NCBI GenBank assembly: GCA_004369045.1 | Contig: ML213509.1 | Coordinates: 1,246,858-1,310,857, forward strand | Length of the DNA: 64,000 nt | Direction of reading: 5' to 3' | Source: Heliocybe sulcata | Taxonomy: Eukaryota > Basidiomycota > Agaricomycetes > Gloeophyllales > Gloeophyllaceae | In this document: positions 43,481-56,505 of the stretch, piece by piece | Position numbering within the stretch: position 1 is the first letter of the stretch | Layout: each line of letters opens with the position of its first letter | Made by a program: the position numbers and the translations under genes | The notes under the pieces: generated by a model | The model's database searches: none | What the model saw: the letters and a program-made list of their open reading frames with translations, nothing else | Told to the model about the DNA's origin: nothing

Positions 43481-46213
43481 CGTCCGAGCTTAACCGAGAC
43501 GCCAAGCGCGAGTTCGTACCTGCTTGATTTTAATGCGATAGTGCCTATGCTATAGTGGGTGTCCAGGCGTTAATGCGGGCTAGTGGCGACTCGTCCACCT
43601 GATGCTGTGCACATCATGCCCAGTCGGAGCGCTCATGAGTCTATCCAGTGCCCGGAGTCACATAGGACCTGGCCCACGCACACATGGCTGCCATACGTCC
43701 CGAAACCATTCGTACCCCCGCCCGCACGATCACCGATTCACCTGCTGACAAGGTTAGAGATCCGCTTCACCGTACGTGTCCAGGAGACTCATCACTTCAA
43801 CGCGCCGTACGTTCCAAGTACAAGTCCGCAGGATATCAATCGGCTGCTTTCTATCGTACTACATACGATTGATGTGCGCCTTAAGTTTGTCCGGGTCTCG
43901 TCACTCGGGAGGCGCTTGTATCTCGTAGCATTGTCCGATGTGATTAGCAACTCGCAGTATTATGGGTGGAAATCTGTTTACTCTATGGCATAAATTTGAG
44001 GTGATCGTATGAGTCACTGCATCAAGAAATTGCTAATCGCATACTCGGAGGTCATCAGGGTGGTCGGACAAGTCCAACCAGCTTGCCGACAGGGTGCACA
44101 ACGCCCTTCCAGTCGAAGCATGCATGGAGTCATTTCCGGTTGGGCAGAGCGTCTCGTCGGAAACTCGCCCAGACCGTGGTCCTCAGTATGGATGTATGAA
44201 TTCCAAGCTGCGAGTGGCCTTGGCACTAGCTGAATTGGTTCTGTCATGTCCTCTCCACATGTATATCAGATTCTTCTACCTAGATCTGCACTATGCGCCA
44301 CATCCACTGCCTGCGGACATGGCGGAATCTTTCTGGAATCGGCACAAACTTGCGAGAGTACTGAGCTAAGCCGCATCGACATGGACTCCGTTCTACTCTG
44401 CGTTACTCCGTCATCGAAAGGGCTCCCCACTCATACCTGACTCATATGGCCGCCTTGACCGTCCGTGAAAAAGAGCAGACCGGGCTAGGCGGAGCCGATC
44501 AGACCAGTGTCGAATCAGAATGGGGAACAAGCCTTGATAAGTGGGCCCCACATGAGTGAGTGTAGGCGCTGTGCCTAGATCCCGCTACCCACTATGCTGG
44601 ACGCCAGTCCTCCCAGGACTGTAAAAAAAATCTGAAAACTGACATGTGATTACAGAGGAGGTAGCGCCAAAGTCACTTGGATGTCGCAACGCGTGATGCT
44701 CCTTGACGAGGATGCCTTCGGCAGAGCGGGCATAATCAAGAACACGAGATGGAAAAGACTCTGCAGACTGGCCGTGAGCGACTTCTCCAGCGGTGCCTTG
44801 CTTCTGAACCAGCGCTCTTCTGCAAGGACAATGGGCGGCGAAGATCGCGCGTCCGTTTGGGCATAAGAAGCGTGGCTGCAGAGCCCTTACGGCGGTGGCG
44901 GTGGATTCCTTCGCTTGAGGGGGCTTGCTCCACCGCGACGAGCGGTGGTTCCGTTGTCCTGGTCCGTGCTCACTGGGCCCTGAAGATCGGTTTGATTGTG
45001 CTGCGGGCTCGAGCTCGAGGTGAGGGACCTCGTGCCAGCAGAGGACTCTGAGTTCATATCCTATCCTGAGAGCGGCACAGAAGACACGCGACCCTGAACT
45101 CGGAGAGCAGGTGTAGATGGCATTGGATTAATTGCCGACAGCGTTTCAAGTGGTCGTCGGCGGTTGCCTCTATCCCTGGGGTATTGATAGGCGGACCGTG
45201 GGCTGGCGGTCGATTCGCGCAACCAAAAGAGCCTGTGCCAAGTCAGATTGATCTGGGATAGGCGGACATTACGACGAGCGAGCAGCATCAACCTGTGGAT
45301 CGCCAGGAACGCCCGTCTGGCTATCAGGCCCTAAGATGCATCCGAGGAAACGGTATTCATTACTGTTCGCCAAGATCCACTGTGAACGAGCGCGGGGGCG
45401 CCACATGCGATTACTCAATCCACGTTTGCCGAAGCAAAGCGGATCTGTTCCTGAGGATGAGCACTTCGGTGGTTCAGAGTAACTCATCCTGGCACTGGGA
45501 GTCCTTTCGTGAGTCGGACTTGCTGCGGGTCAATCACTGCGACTGGGATGGTGGCAAATCGCTACGCTCGACTCGGAAGCAGTGCGATCGCTTAAAGGTC
45601 GGAATTTCATCACGGAGGCTGTGCAAATGCTGTGCAGCCCTCGGTCGGCACGCAACCAAACGACTTCGAAGCCTTCGACCAGACTTCGAAGCCCTTCAAT
45701 GTTGCCTCCGTTATACCTCCACAATTCTACAATGTCCGCGTCAAATACGACTTTTCTGTGCAGCCTGTGGCGCTCAACGCAGGCTCGGACGTCGCTGGCG
45801 CAGTGCAGCGGACATGTCGGTGGGTCGCCATCAACAGGACGAATCGCCACTACCGCCAGACCCTAGTCCGAATTTGTCGCGTACGCGCCGATATGTGCAG
45901 TGATGGATAGCTCCGACGGATTAATGGATAATTACCAAACTGGGCGGGAAGCCGGGGCTGATGCTGGTAGTACTGATCGTCTCCAGTATCTGAGACGCGC
46001 TCTGTGCATTTCCACTTGCGCTCGGATCACGTCTCGAGTATCTCTTATCCACCCCGTTTGGGCACATCCACTGCGACCACATCGCATACTCTCGCCTAGT
46101 GGGCCACTCGGACTTTCTGGGGCTCTTCAAATACCTGCGAGCCTGCCTCCTGCTTTGCCACAACCGCCAGGCTACACATAGATTTCCTTCTTTCCTTAGA
46201 CTTCACTTCGACA
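43481..46213. other. 2.7 kb region upstream of the PKS without a supported gene
   Basis: Open frames at 43583-43993 and 45295-45903 (plus) and 45530-45850 (minus) overlap one another in different frames and show no domain. A short direct repeat, CTTCGAAGCC, occurs twice near 45664-45692. The last few hundred bases are the presumed PKS promoter; I see no clear TATA box. Confidence 0.4.
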
Positions 46214-49200
46214 ATGTCTACCGTCGTTCTGCAAACTCCTCGATTCGCCGATGTCCCCGTCTTCGCAGGACAGGGCACCGCAGCAGCGAGCTCTCTGCAG
46301 ACACGCGAACAAGCTCTTCGTGACGCAGAGTCTGCTTCTGGAACGCTTCTTCTCACCTCTTGCTACCAAGCCTTCCTGACCGAACTCGCCACGCTCTCCC
46401 CAGAGGAGTTGGAGCTTGTAGACGTCGACCCCGCCGACTTTGAGACGGCCCAATCCCTCCTGGCTGCTTCTCCCGAACGCTACCAGCGCAACCCCGTCAT
46501 CTCCAGCACGACCCTCTTCCTCATCCAGTCTCTGCGTTACCTCGCCCACGTAGAGTCCCAGGCCAGTGCCGAGAAGAGCGCCGCGCCGTTCTTCGACTAT
46601 CTCAAGAAGAACGTCGAGCATGGGCTGGGTGTTCTCGGATTCTCATCCGGGATCCTCCCCGCTTGTGTCGTCGGGACGTCGAAGAACACGCTTGCGTATG
46701 TTATGCACGCAGTGGAGGCGTACAAGCTCGCCTTCTGGATCGGTGTCCGCTGCCAACTCTACCGCGCTGCGACCCTGACCGTCGAGGGGGCGCCTGGTAA
46801 AGAGTCCATGCTGCCCTGGAGTCTCGTCTTCATGGGCATGGGCAGAAAGTCGGCCGAGAAAGCCATTGCCGAATTCCGGACCAAGGTCAGTTCTTGTCAT
46901 ACTTTTCCCTTGAATTCGTAGCTAACAGCACTTTTCACTAGCACGCGAATCTCCCCGAAATCTACGTGACTGCGGTCATGGACGAGACTAGCGTCACGGT
47001 TTCCGGCAGGCCGGATGTCCTGGCAAAGTTCTCTTCCCAGCTCCCGTCGGGGTCGTCGGTCCATATGACCACCATGAACACTTTATACCACGCCTCTAGC
47101 CACAAGGAGGGCGTCCTGTCCGATGTCCTCTCCGACATCTCTCGCCGCTCCATCCGCTTCCCCGACTTTGTCGATATCCACGTCCCAATCCGCTCCTCGT
47201 GGACCGGACTCCTCGTCGATCAGCTCGGAAGCGAGACTACTGGCTGCGCGTCTTTGGTAGAGGCCGCGGTACAGATGGTGATTACGCAGACGGTCAACTG
47301 GGACATTGTCGTGCGCGAAGTCGTCAAGGCTATTCCCGCGAACAGCCGCATCGGCCTGCTCAACATCGGGCCTGGTGCTGGCCTTAGCCGGAGCATGGAG
47401 AGGGCGTTCCCGAAGGAGGCCGCTGTTGCCCTCGATGTGTCGACCGTCTCACAGAAGACCGCGCGCTCCGAGGGGCCCAAGCACGAGCCCATCGCTATTG
47501 TCGGTATGGCCGTTAACATGCCTGGCGCGGTCAACACCAGCAAGCTTTGGGAGCTCCTCGAGAACGGGATCAACACTATTTCGGAGGTACGTCTTGACAC
47601 AAACTGTTGTAGCGGCCGGGGAGCTGATGGTGGCGTTGTTGATAGGTTCCGGAGTCGCGGTTCAATGTCAGCGACTACAATGACCCGAAGGATCCCAAGT
47701 CTGCCCGTCAGATGAAGGCCCATACCGGCAACTTTATCTCTAATGCTGGCGAGTTCGACCACAAGTTCTTCAAGATCTCTCCCCGCGAGGCGAAGAGCAT
47801 GGACCCCCAGCAGCGCGTCCTGCTGCACGCGACCTACGAAGCGCTTGAGAACGCTGGGTATGTCGCCAACTCGACGCCTACTTTCCAGCAGGACACGTTC
47901 GGCTGTTATGTCGGAGTGGCCACCGGCGACTATGTGCAGAACCTGCGCAACGATATCGATGTGTATTACAGCACTGGTAAGAAGAAACTGTTTTTTGTTC
48001 CGGGCAGCGCTAAGAATACTATCCAGGTACGCTCCGCGCTTTCTTGAGCGGTCGCATTTCGTATGCCATGCAGTGGAGCGGTCCTTCGATCGTCCTCGAT
48101 ACAGCGTGCTCGGGCTCTATCATCGCCGTCTACCAAGCCTGCCGCGCCTTGATGAACCGGGACTGCAACGCAGCTCTCGCGGGTGGTGTCAATGTTATCA
48201 GCAGCCCCGACGTGAGTATCGCACATCTCCCACTGATTCCACCCAAAACTAACTGCTATCCAGATGTTCCTGGGTCTGGACAGGGGTCACTTCCTGAGCC
48301 CGACGGGCCAGTGCAAGGCGTTCGACGCGTCCGCGGACGGGTACTCGCGCAGCGAGGGCTGCGGGCTGTTCGTGCTCAAGCGGCTCTCCGACGCGATCGC
48401 GGAGAAGGACAACATCCTCGGTGTCATCCGCGGGATCGAGGTGAACCAGAGCGGCAACGCGCACTCGATCACGCACCCGCATGCGCCGACGCAGGCGACG
48501 CTGTTCCACCGGGTGCTGGCGCAGACGGGGATCGACCCGCACCGCGTCAACGTCGTGGAGGCGCACGGGACGGGGACGCAGGCCGGGGACCCGAATGAGC
48601 TGGAGAGTATCAGGAATATATTTGCGGTGAAGAGGGCGAAGGAGAACCCGCTGCATATTACGTCTGTGAAGGCGAATATTGGGCATTTGGAGGCGGCGTC
48701 TGGGTCGGCGGGGCTGGCGAAGTTGTTGTTGATGCTTCGTCACCGGTCGATTCCGGCGCTGGTGTCGTTGAAGAACTTGAACCCGAGGATCGCGCCGCTC
48801 GAGTCGGATAACACGGTCATTGATACGAAGCAGGTTGCGTGGGAGCCGTCGCAGCCTGGGTTGACTAGGATTGCGATGTTGAATAACTTTGGCGCTGCTG
48901 GGTACGTGTTGTGGTTTTTGGTTGGTTGGCGCGGAGGTTGATGGTTGGTTTTAGGTCCAATGGAACGCTGTTGCTCGAGGAGTTTGTGGCCAAGGATGCG
49001 GCGGTTGCTGAGCCTGCTGGCTTGGCGTATGTGTTCGGGCTCTCTGCGAAGACTGAGCAGGCCCTGGCGGATTTGAAGACCAAGTACATCGACTATCTGC
49101 GGGACCCGCTCACGGAGGACGTGCGCTTCTCCGATATGGCGTACACTGCCACTGCTCGCAGGACGCTTTACGCGTACCGCTCGGCCGTCGTTGCGTCCGA

Positions 49201-52200
49201 CAAGAAGGACCTCATTCAGAAGCTGTCGAATGCGGCGACTGTTCAGGTTGCCGCGGACGCGAAGCCTGCAAAGGTCGTCTTTGTGTTCTCTGGTCAAGGT
49301 GGCCAGTACCTCGGTATGGGCGGTGCTTTGTACCGCTCGCATCCTCTGTTCAAGCAGCACGTCGATGAGTGCCATGAGATCCTGAGGACGATGGGATTCC
49401 CGGGCGTGCGCCAGATCATTTTGAATGAGGGTGGCGAGACTGGCCTCACGAAGCTTGAGGAGTTTGAGGCGAACCAGGCAGCTATCTTCGCGCTGGAGTA
49501 TGCCCTTGTGAAGGTGTGGATGTCTTGGGGTATCAAGCCAGATGCAGTCGTCGGGCACAGGTACGTTGTTTAAACTTCGGGGGAGAGTTAATGCTGATTT
49601 TCATTGATAGTCTCGGTGAATATGCGGCCCTTGTCACGGCTGGCGTCCTGACCGTGAAGGGCGCCTTGGCGATCATCGCTCACCGTGTGCGTCTCATGGT
49701 CACGAAGTGCGCTACAGACGCTACGAGCATGATTGCCATCAACCAAGGCCCCGCGGCGATCGAGGACATTATCCGCTCTTCTGCGTCCTTTGCCGACCTC
49801 GCCATCGCTTGCTACAACAGCGCGGTTGACTGTGTCGTCGCTGGACCCGTGGAGCAGCTGAAGGCGTTGAAGGCCCACTTGGATAGCGAGGTGCGGTGCA
49901 AGAACGTTTTGCTCACCGTGCCTTTCGGGTACCATAGCGCCGCGATGCAGCCGATCTACGAGGACCTTCTGGCGGTGGCTAAGCGCGTGACGCTGAGGGC
50001 GCCGACTTTGCCGCTCATCTCGAATGTGTCGGGCGAGGTCGTGCTTCCCGGTAACACTGGCGTCTTCACTCCAGAGTACTTTGCTAGGCACTGTGCTGAG
50101 CCTGTCCAGTTTGAGCGGGGCATCAACGCCTTCTGCGCCATCCCCGAGTTTTCCGAGGTTGGCCTGTGGGTGGAGATTGGTCCGCACCCCACGACGCTGC
50201 CTATGCTCAAGGCGAACCCTGCTGTTCGCCGGGAGGGGTTGATGCTCGCCTCTATCCGCAAGAACCAGGATGCATGGACGACGCTCATGACCTCGGTTTC
50301 TCAACTGTATGGCACCACTCAACCTGTCGCGTGGAGAGAGGTCTTTGCGCATGTTCCTTCCGTCAAATGCGTGGATCTCCCTTCTTACCCGTTCACGATG
50401 ACGTCCTTCTGGGTCGATTACAAGGAAGACGCTCAGGTGTCCAGTGCCGTTGTCCAGAGCCCATCTGCCTCCTCTCACCTTGTGTCTGGCGCGTCCATGC
50501 TCCATGCATGGGCCCAGCTGCCTTCGACTTCGAACGGCAACGTCGCTGTCTTCGAGACGCCTATCGAGATGCTCGCGGGTTCCATCCGGGGTCACAGTGT
50601 CGGAGGAATGCCTCTCTGCCCGGCGTCGGTGTACATCGAGCAGGTCTTGGCTGGCGTGCAATTGGCGCGCCAGCATCTCGGCCTCGACTCGAACGGCCAA
50701 CACCTGGTGGTCCGGGATCTCCAGTTTGTGAAGCCTTTGGTCTATGCGGAGGGCGTCGCCAGATCGGTCAAGACTGCCATCACGCTCGAAGACGAGTCCG
50801 GCTCTTTCGCTGTCAGCTCGTCGGTCGACGGCGGAGAGGAAGCCGTGCACGTGCACGGGACGTTCCGCTTGCAGTCAGTGGTGAAGACCTCCACCAAGTT
50901 CAACCGTTTCGCTCCTGTGCTGCAGCGCCAGATGTCTGCGGTTGCCAACCCCGGTCCCAACAGCGCGGGCTACGAGACTTTCTCTACTCGTACCGCCTAC
51001 GAGGTGATCTTCCCCCGCGTCGTCGACTATGCCAAGGAGTACCACACCATGCAGTCGCTGACTGTGGATCCGAGCGGCATGGAAGGATACGCCATCGTCA
51101 AGCTCCCGACCGATCACTACCGCGGCCAGTATGTTGTCCACCCCGTGTTCATGGACACTCTCCTGCATGTCGCTGGTTTCGTCGCTAACATGCGCGGTGG
51201 AGTGAACGACGCGTTCATCTGTGCCCAGGTCGATGGAGTGAAGGTCATTCCTGACTTTGTTGACAACGATGCCACGTACGCTGTGTTCTGCCAGAACGCT
51301 TGGTTGGAGGAAGAGGGGGTCATGCTCGCGGATGCCTACGCTGTGGAGCTGTCGGGCGCCAAGCGGGTCGTCGCTCACCTGAAGGGCATGCACTTCCGCC
51401 GCGTTCGGTTGAACAGCCTCAAGAAGGGTCTGCAGATGGCTGCCGGTCGTCTCCCTGTTGAGGCTCCTCGCAGAACCGCTTTCGCCGTCCCCAAGCCTCA
51501 GTCTTCGGGTTCTGACTCTGACTCTCCGCGCCACGCTTTGCGCTCCGCCTTGTCCCATGCCGTGGATGTACAAGGCACTGTCGTACACATCATCGCAGAG
51601 ACCTGCGGTATTGACATGAGCAACATGAAGCTCGATACCGACTTGGGCTCCCTGGGTGTCGACTCCTTGATGTCGATTGAGATCTTCGGCAAGCTGCAGG
51701 CTGCCTTCCCCCACGCGGAGCTTGATGCACAGGCCCTCTCTCACTGCAACACTACCGGTGAGATCGTTCAGATCGTAGCATCTCGCGTCCCCGAGGATAG
51801 GATCAGCGTCGACAAGAGCGGCGTCTCCTCTCCTCGTACCCTTGTGGCGGACGAGAAGTCGAACGATGCTGCCATCGTGGGCGACGAGGAACCCGACGTC
51901 AAGGCCATCCTGGCGGGTGTGCTCGGGGTGTCGATGAAGGAAATTACCGACGACGCCGACTTCGAGTCCCTCGGATTGGACTCGCTGACGTCTATCGAGG
52001 CTCTCCATGCTCTTCACAGCGAATTCGGTCTTGACTTGCCGTCCACATTCTTCCAAGATTGCCCGACGCCTAGGGCTGTGCAGTCCTACCTCCAGACGCA
52101 TCTCCGCGCCAAGGTCAAGGCTGTTCAGATGACCGCTGCTGCGAAGGTCGTCGAGACTGTACAATCCAACCTCAATTCTGTCGTTAACGCACTTAGGCTC

Positions 52201-53054
52201 GATACCATTCCACTCCCTTTCCAGAGCTCGAAGACCAACAATCATTCACCCTTGTTTCTTATCCACGACGGCAGCGGTCTCGTGAACTACTACGATCGCC
52301 TGTCTCCGCTTGACAGGAATATCTGGGGGATTCACAACCCGCACTTCATCTCCGGTCAGCCGTACGACAGCGTTGTTTCGATGGCGTCCGAGTACGCGGA
52401 CTTTGTCACCAAGACCTCTTCAGGCCCGCTGCTCTTGGGTGGTAAGTCATCATACATATTATATTACGACGCTCCAGCTGACATTGTCATTCAGGCTGGT
52501 CATTCGGTGGTGTGGCCGCGTTCGAGTTGGCACGGCAGCTCATGCGCAAGGGTGTCGCCGTCAAGGGCGTCGTTCTGATCGACTCCCCGAGCCCCGTGAA
52601 CCATGTTCCCTTGTCGCAGGCCGTGATCGAGGCCGTCGTCAACCTCGACGCTCGCGGCGCCAATTCCGATATCGGGCGCCTCGTGAAGGTGCAGTTCCGG
52701 GAGAATTCTGCGCTCCTCGGGAAGTACGACCCTGTCTCGGCTGGAGGTCCTTACCCCCGTCTCGTCCTCCTCCGCTCTCGCGAAGGTTTCAACCCCGCAG
52801 GCGTCTCGGAAGCCGTCCCCGTTTGGTTGGCGGATCGTTCGGACGCAAAACAGGCTGTCGCTGGATGGGAGGGCTTGGTTGGCGCTCCCGTGAAGTCCTT
52901 CGATATTCCTGGTAACCACTTCCAGCCTTTCCAGGCCGCTAACGTGAGTTGTCTCTCTCTCTTGGCTCGTAGTTCTCGGCTGACTGAATTTCAACAGATA
53001 CAAGAAGTCTCTTCCCGCATTGCGGATGCTTGCGAATACTTAGAGCGGTTGTGA
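46214..53054 (+). CDS. Non-reducing polyketide synthase, SAT-KS-AT-PT-ACP-ACP-TE
   Basis: Iterative aromatic polyketide synthase of the fungal non-reducing class, probably making an orsellinic-acid-type tetraketide. Nine exons (46214-46885, 46942-47586, 47646-47976, 48027-48211, 48264-48901, 48955-49560, 49611-52441, 52495-52943, 52998-53054) sum to 6414 nt, exactly 2137 residues plus stop. SAT covers about 1-360, with GFSSG at 142-146 where the family has GxCxG. KS starts near 405: Cys577 in DTACSGS, His712 in EAHGTG and His752 in KANIGH. AT has Ser1026 in GHSLGEYAA. PT has His1354 (GHSVGG) and Asp1541 (VFMDTLLH). The two carrier serines are 1711 (GVDSLMS) and 1817 (GLDSLTS). TE has Ser1972 (GGWSFGG) and His2111. 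There are no reducing or methyltransferase domains. A TE end suggests release of a free acid, which the nearby A-T-R enzymes could reduce. Confidence 0.96.
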
Positions 53055-53482
53055 CTGTAATGGACTCTCTGTAATGCTATACTAGTAGGCACTTAGTGTA
53101 TTGGTAGACCGTCTCTGGGATCGCGCGGGTTAATATTTTTATATGGTTAGCTATTTATACGTATCTTATTTATGCTCCTTATATATGCATTTCATTCATA
53201 TCTCATCTTCGATGGCGGAATATAAGACGGTGCTGAACGTCAAAGCATTTTTGCCTACATGGAGTAGTGAGACCTTAGACTGGAAGATTGCTGGGCCACT
53301 GTCGATATTAATGAGGACCAGCTTGAAGCGAACCCGCGCCTTAATTAAGCTTGAGCCAAATGGGACGCGCTGACGACTTGACGTCAGACGAACTGCCCGT
53401 AACAGCATCGATGTCAGCCATAGTATGTCTTTAATGGCACGCTCTGTGAGATCTTAGAAGGAGTTCACGGTAGTAGTTAACG
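53055..53482. other. PKS 3' flank
   Basis: A/T-rich. No supported gene. 53473-53482 is the left copy of the target duplication of the adjoining MITE. Confidence 0.5.
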
Positions 53483-54087
53483 AGGCATGGCCTGACGATT
53501 TTCGGGAGGTTGGCCGCCGCCAAAATTAGAGGTATAGCACCTCCGAAATTGGAGGTGCCGCTAAAAATAAATAACGCGCGCCACAGCGCGCTGGTATATA
53601 GTATAGAAGGGACTTAGAGTCTCTTTCCCTCGTATGCTTACCCCGTACCATGGTAATGAAATAATATTTTAAGTACCTACACCCCTACCCTAACCAACCC
53701 AGACCCTAACCGACCGAACCTAACCAAGCGGGGGTGCCCCCCGGACCCCCATGGGAAAATATCCCATAACCCGGACATTAACCGGACCTTAACCCTAACG
53801 GAACCCTAACCAGCCGGGGGGTACCCCCCCGGACCCCCCTACCAGACCTTAACGCCGGGGGTTGCACCCCCGGACCCCCGCGGTATATGCGCAAGTCATA
53901 TGTATGTATATTTTGTATTCTACTGGACCCCTTAGGGTACCACAAGTGGTACCCTAAGGGAGCTGTAGTTATATACGCATAATTTGTTTGCCGGCATTCC
54001 CCGCGCCAGCGACGCGCATTAGTTATTTTTAGCGGCACCTCCAATTTCGGCGGCGGTCAACCTCCCGAAATTCATCAGGCCATACCT
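53483..54087. mobile_element. 605 bp MITE with terminal inverted repeats and a 10 bp target-site duplication
   Basis: GTAGTTAACG stands directly on both sides (53473-53482 and 54088-54097). The ends are inverted repeats: AGGCATGGCCTGACGA... on the left and AGGTATGGCCTGATGA... on the right strand, then TTTCGGGAGGTTG and CCGCCGCC in both, continuing to GGAGGTGCCGCTAAAAATAA. The left arm carries an extra piece of roughly 22 bp containing the hairpin CACCTCC/GGAGGTG. The interior holds degenerate CCCTAACC repeats (53685-53815), several GGGGTACCCC-type blocks and a 15 bp perfect inverted repeat (CCCTTAGGGTACCAC at 53929-53943 with its complement at 53946-53960). It does not encode a transposase. 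A target duplication of 10 bp points to a Mutator-type mobiliser. Confidence 0.85.
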
Positions 54088-54097
54088 GTAGTTAACG

Positions 54098-54612
54098 CTC
54101 ACTGCCAGTAATTAGTCGCGTTTCAACTTTATGACCGTGTGAATGTTTCGCGGTCGCCACAGCCGATTATCAGGATTTTCAGGTCGTTCCTCGTCTAACA
54201 GGTGCTTATGCGTCTAACCTCCACTGTACTCTATAACAAGTCGAGGCCGCCATGATCAAGTCCCAATAGCGACATGACCAGGAGCAGGAGTCGGATCTGC
54301 CCTGAGGATTTACAGAGAGTGGGTACTACGGCATGAGTTGCTCATAGGAGATGTCATGTCAGCGACTCATCCCGTCCCACCATCTCCGATGCAAAGGTAG
54401 GCGTTCCTGAGATGCCCTGAAATGGCTGCCGCAAAGCCAGTCGCTGTGCTCTCAGCCTTCGGGATGGCGGGTGGTAATGTGGGTCGCCTAACCACGGCCG
54501 TCGTCGGGATTGATGTTAGATTGATGGCTAATAATGTAACGACGGCTATAAGAGATTTAATGTGTATCCAGCAGGCAGTCAGGTTCTCTTGTCTCAGTCT
54601 ATTCCGTACTCG
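54098..54612. other. Promoter region of the mutarotase-like gene
   Basis: No gene seen. A TATA-like motif is listed separately. Confidence 0.5.
54547..54553 (+). promoter_or_regulatory. TATA box of the mutarotase-like gene
   Basis: TATAAGA lies 66 nt before ATG 54613. Confidence 0.45.
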
Positions 54613-56123
54613 ATGAAGGTTGCATTGGCTTTGCTTTTCGGCGCCGCGTCGTGCGCGTATGCTGCAGTGGCGCCGCGGGCGGATAATCCGTTCGCAGACC
54701 ATGTCATCGAGGCGGGCGACATCAAACTGACGTTCCTCCCATACGGTGCTACCTTGAAGGTAAGTGTTGAGACAATGACACCGTGCCGCGCCCTAACCGT
54801 GATGGTCTGAACAGAATTTGTATGTCAAGGACAGATGGGGTCAGACGAGGGACATCGCGGTTGGCTATGACGACCCTGTATGTCGTTGTTTCATGGGAGA
54901 TGTCCTAATTGAACTGATAGAACGTTCAATAGGAACTGTACGTGGCCGACACCACCCATACACCCAGGTTCAACACGCAAATAGGGTGTGTTACACAAGC
55001 ATAAATATTGGCTCTTCGCTAACGCTTGTTGTTCATACAGTCGCTACGCGGACCGTCTTGCCTACGCGTCCTTCACTCTGGACGGTGTCACATACAACAC
55101 AACGGTCAATGGGCATTCGAAAGTTGATCCCAACATCAATGTCACATTCCACGGTGGTATAGGCTTCGACTATCGCAACTTCACTGTTCTATCGCACACC
55201 AAGAAGTCCATTACCATGCATTACTTCTCGCCTGATGGTGAATCTGGGTTCCCTGGTGACGTGAACTTCTACGTTAGCCACACCGTCCGAGAGCCGGCTA
55301 CATGGGAAGTGAAGATGTGGGCCGACTTTTCCAAGTAAGTACTGGGACGTACACGGGACACGAGACTGCCATGACTCATCTTCGACTGTCCGCAGACGCA
55401 CACCGTTCATGCCGACGACCCATCTGTACTTGCAGCTCAACGCATACAACGCATCTGAGCCTAGCATCATGAACCACACGCTCTTTATCAACAGCACGTC
55501 TTACCAAGCCAGCGACATCAACTTTTTCTCAACCGCTGAGATCGTGCCCATCCCGAAGGGAGCGGCGGAAGACTGGACCACGCCCAAGCAGCTTTGGGAA
55601 GGTTACTTTGTCGACCAGTGCGGCGTGAACTGTACTGGTGAGTCATGGTAATGCTGCAGGGAGAACAGGTGCTAACATACAACTCGCGCAGGATATGACA
55701 CTTATTTCCCCTATCTGGCACACACCCCAAAACAGACTGATACGAGCGTCTGGAGTGATGCCTCCGGTATCCGGTACGTCTCCCAGATTAGGATCCCGAC
55801 GCGCTGCTGATTGTCTGTTCTCAGCATGGATATCTCCACGGACCAGATTGGCACTGCGTTGTACACTTGTGGTGAACTCACGAGCGGGACATGCCCTCGC
55901 AAAGCCGCGCACGGAGGAGGATACTATGATCAGGGCAGCTGTGTAAGTGCTTCGCGGATGTCTGTATCCAATGGTAATGACTCATGTGGAATTATAGATC
56001 TTCTTCGAGCAGCAGTCCTACGTGAACGCCATCAACCTGCAAGGAGAGCTCCCTGATGATACGATCTTCGGGCCCACGAAACCTTATAGCTCGGTGAGCA
56101 CGTACAAGTTCAGCACCGTCTAG
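54613..56123 (+). CDS. Secreted aldose-1-epimerase (galactose mutarotase)-like protein
   Basis: Member of the mutarotase-fold family that interconverts alpha and beta anomers of aldoses. MKVALALLFGAASCAYAAV is a signal peptide, so this form is extracellular. Spliced exons give IKLTFLPYGATLK, NLYVKDRWGQTRDIAVGYDD, RYADRLAYASFTLDGVTYN, FHGGIGFDYRNF (family HGGxxGFDxxxW position), SITMHYFSPDGESGFPGDV (the family's SPDGEEGYPG motif), then the TTHLYLQLNAYN strand that replaces the usual NHTYFNL. A last exon reads FEQQSYVNAINLQ and ends TYKFSTV with the stop at 56123. About six introns and several N-glycosylation sequons. The SPDGExGxPG match fixes the family. It is probably a sugar-uptake gene rather than a pathway gene, and directly follows the MITE. 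Confidence 0.82.
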
Positions 56124-56505
56124 GGAAGTCGACGAGGGAATGGGATGCTCGGGATTAGGCTTCTTTGACGATGCGGACTATATTTATCTAGCGTAAAGAA
56201 TATTGTAATCATCGAGTTGAAATGGCGTTCGTTGTTATTTTGGTGATCTGCGTGGGGAGGACGGGGTTAGGGCCAATGCTCCGAGACGGAGAAGGACGAA
56301 ACTCGACTTCTACTTACTGCTGCCGCGGAAAGCGAGCGCGATATACATGTTAGGTCACTGCGAGGGCGACTGCGAGTGAGTAGCAGGGGTTGACAACATC
56401 ATTCGTGCATAATCGGGCATAATCTACAAGTGGTACATCGTCATGGTATAGATTCGAAACTTAAGGAGGCTGAAAAATAGCACGAATACGATCCCGCACC
56501 TCAGC
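56124..56505. other. Convergent 3' flanks of the mutarotase-like and methyltransferase genes
   Basis: No supported gene or repeat. Confidence 0.5.

Noticed and set aside
43583-43993. 136-codon plus-strand frame
   Set aside because: No family recognised, no promoter or splice evidence.
45295-45903. 202-codon frame upstream of the PKS
   Set aside because: Overlapping frames of similar length on both strands and irregular composition indicate non-coding DNA.
49588-52245. Very long minus-strand frames opposite the PKS (422 and 456 codons)
   Set aside because: They are antisense shadows of strongly GC3-biased coding DNA; no domain, and the plus-strand PKS is certain.
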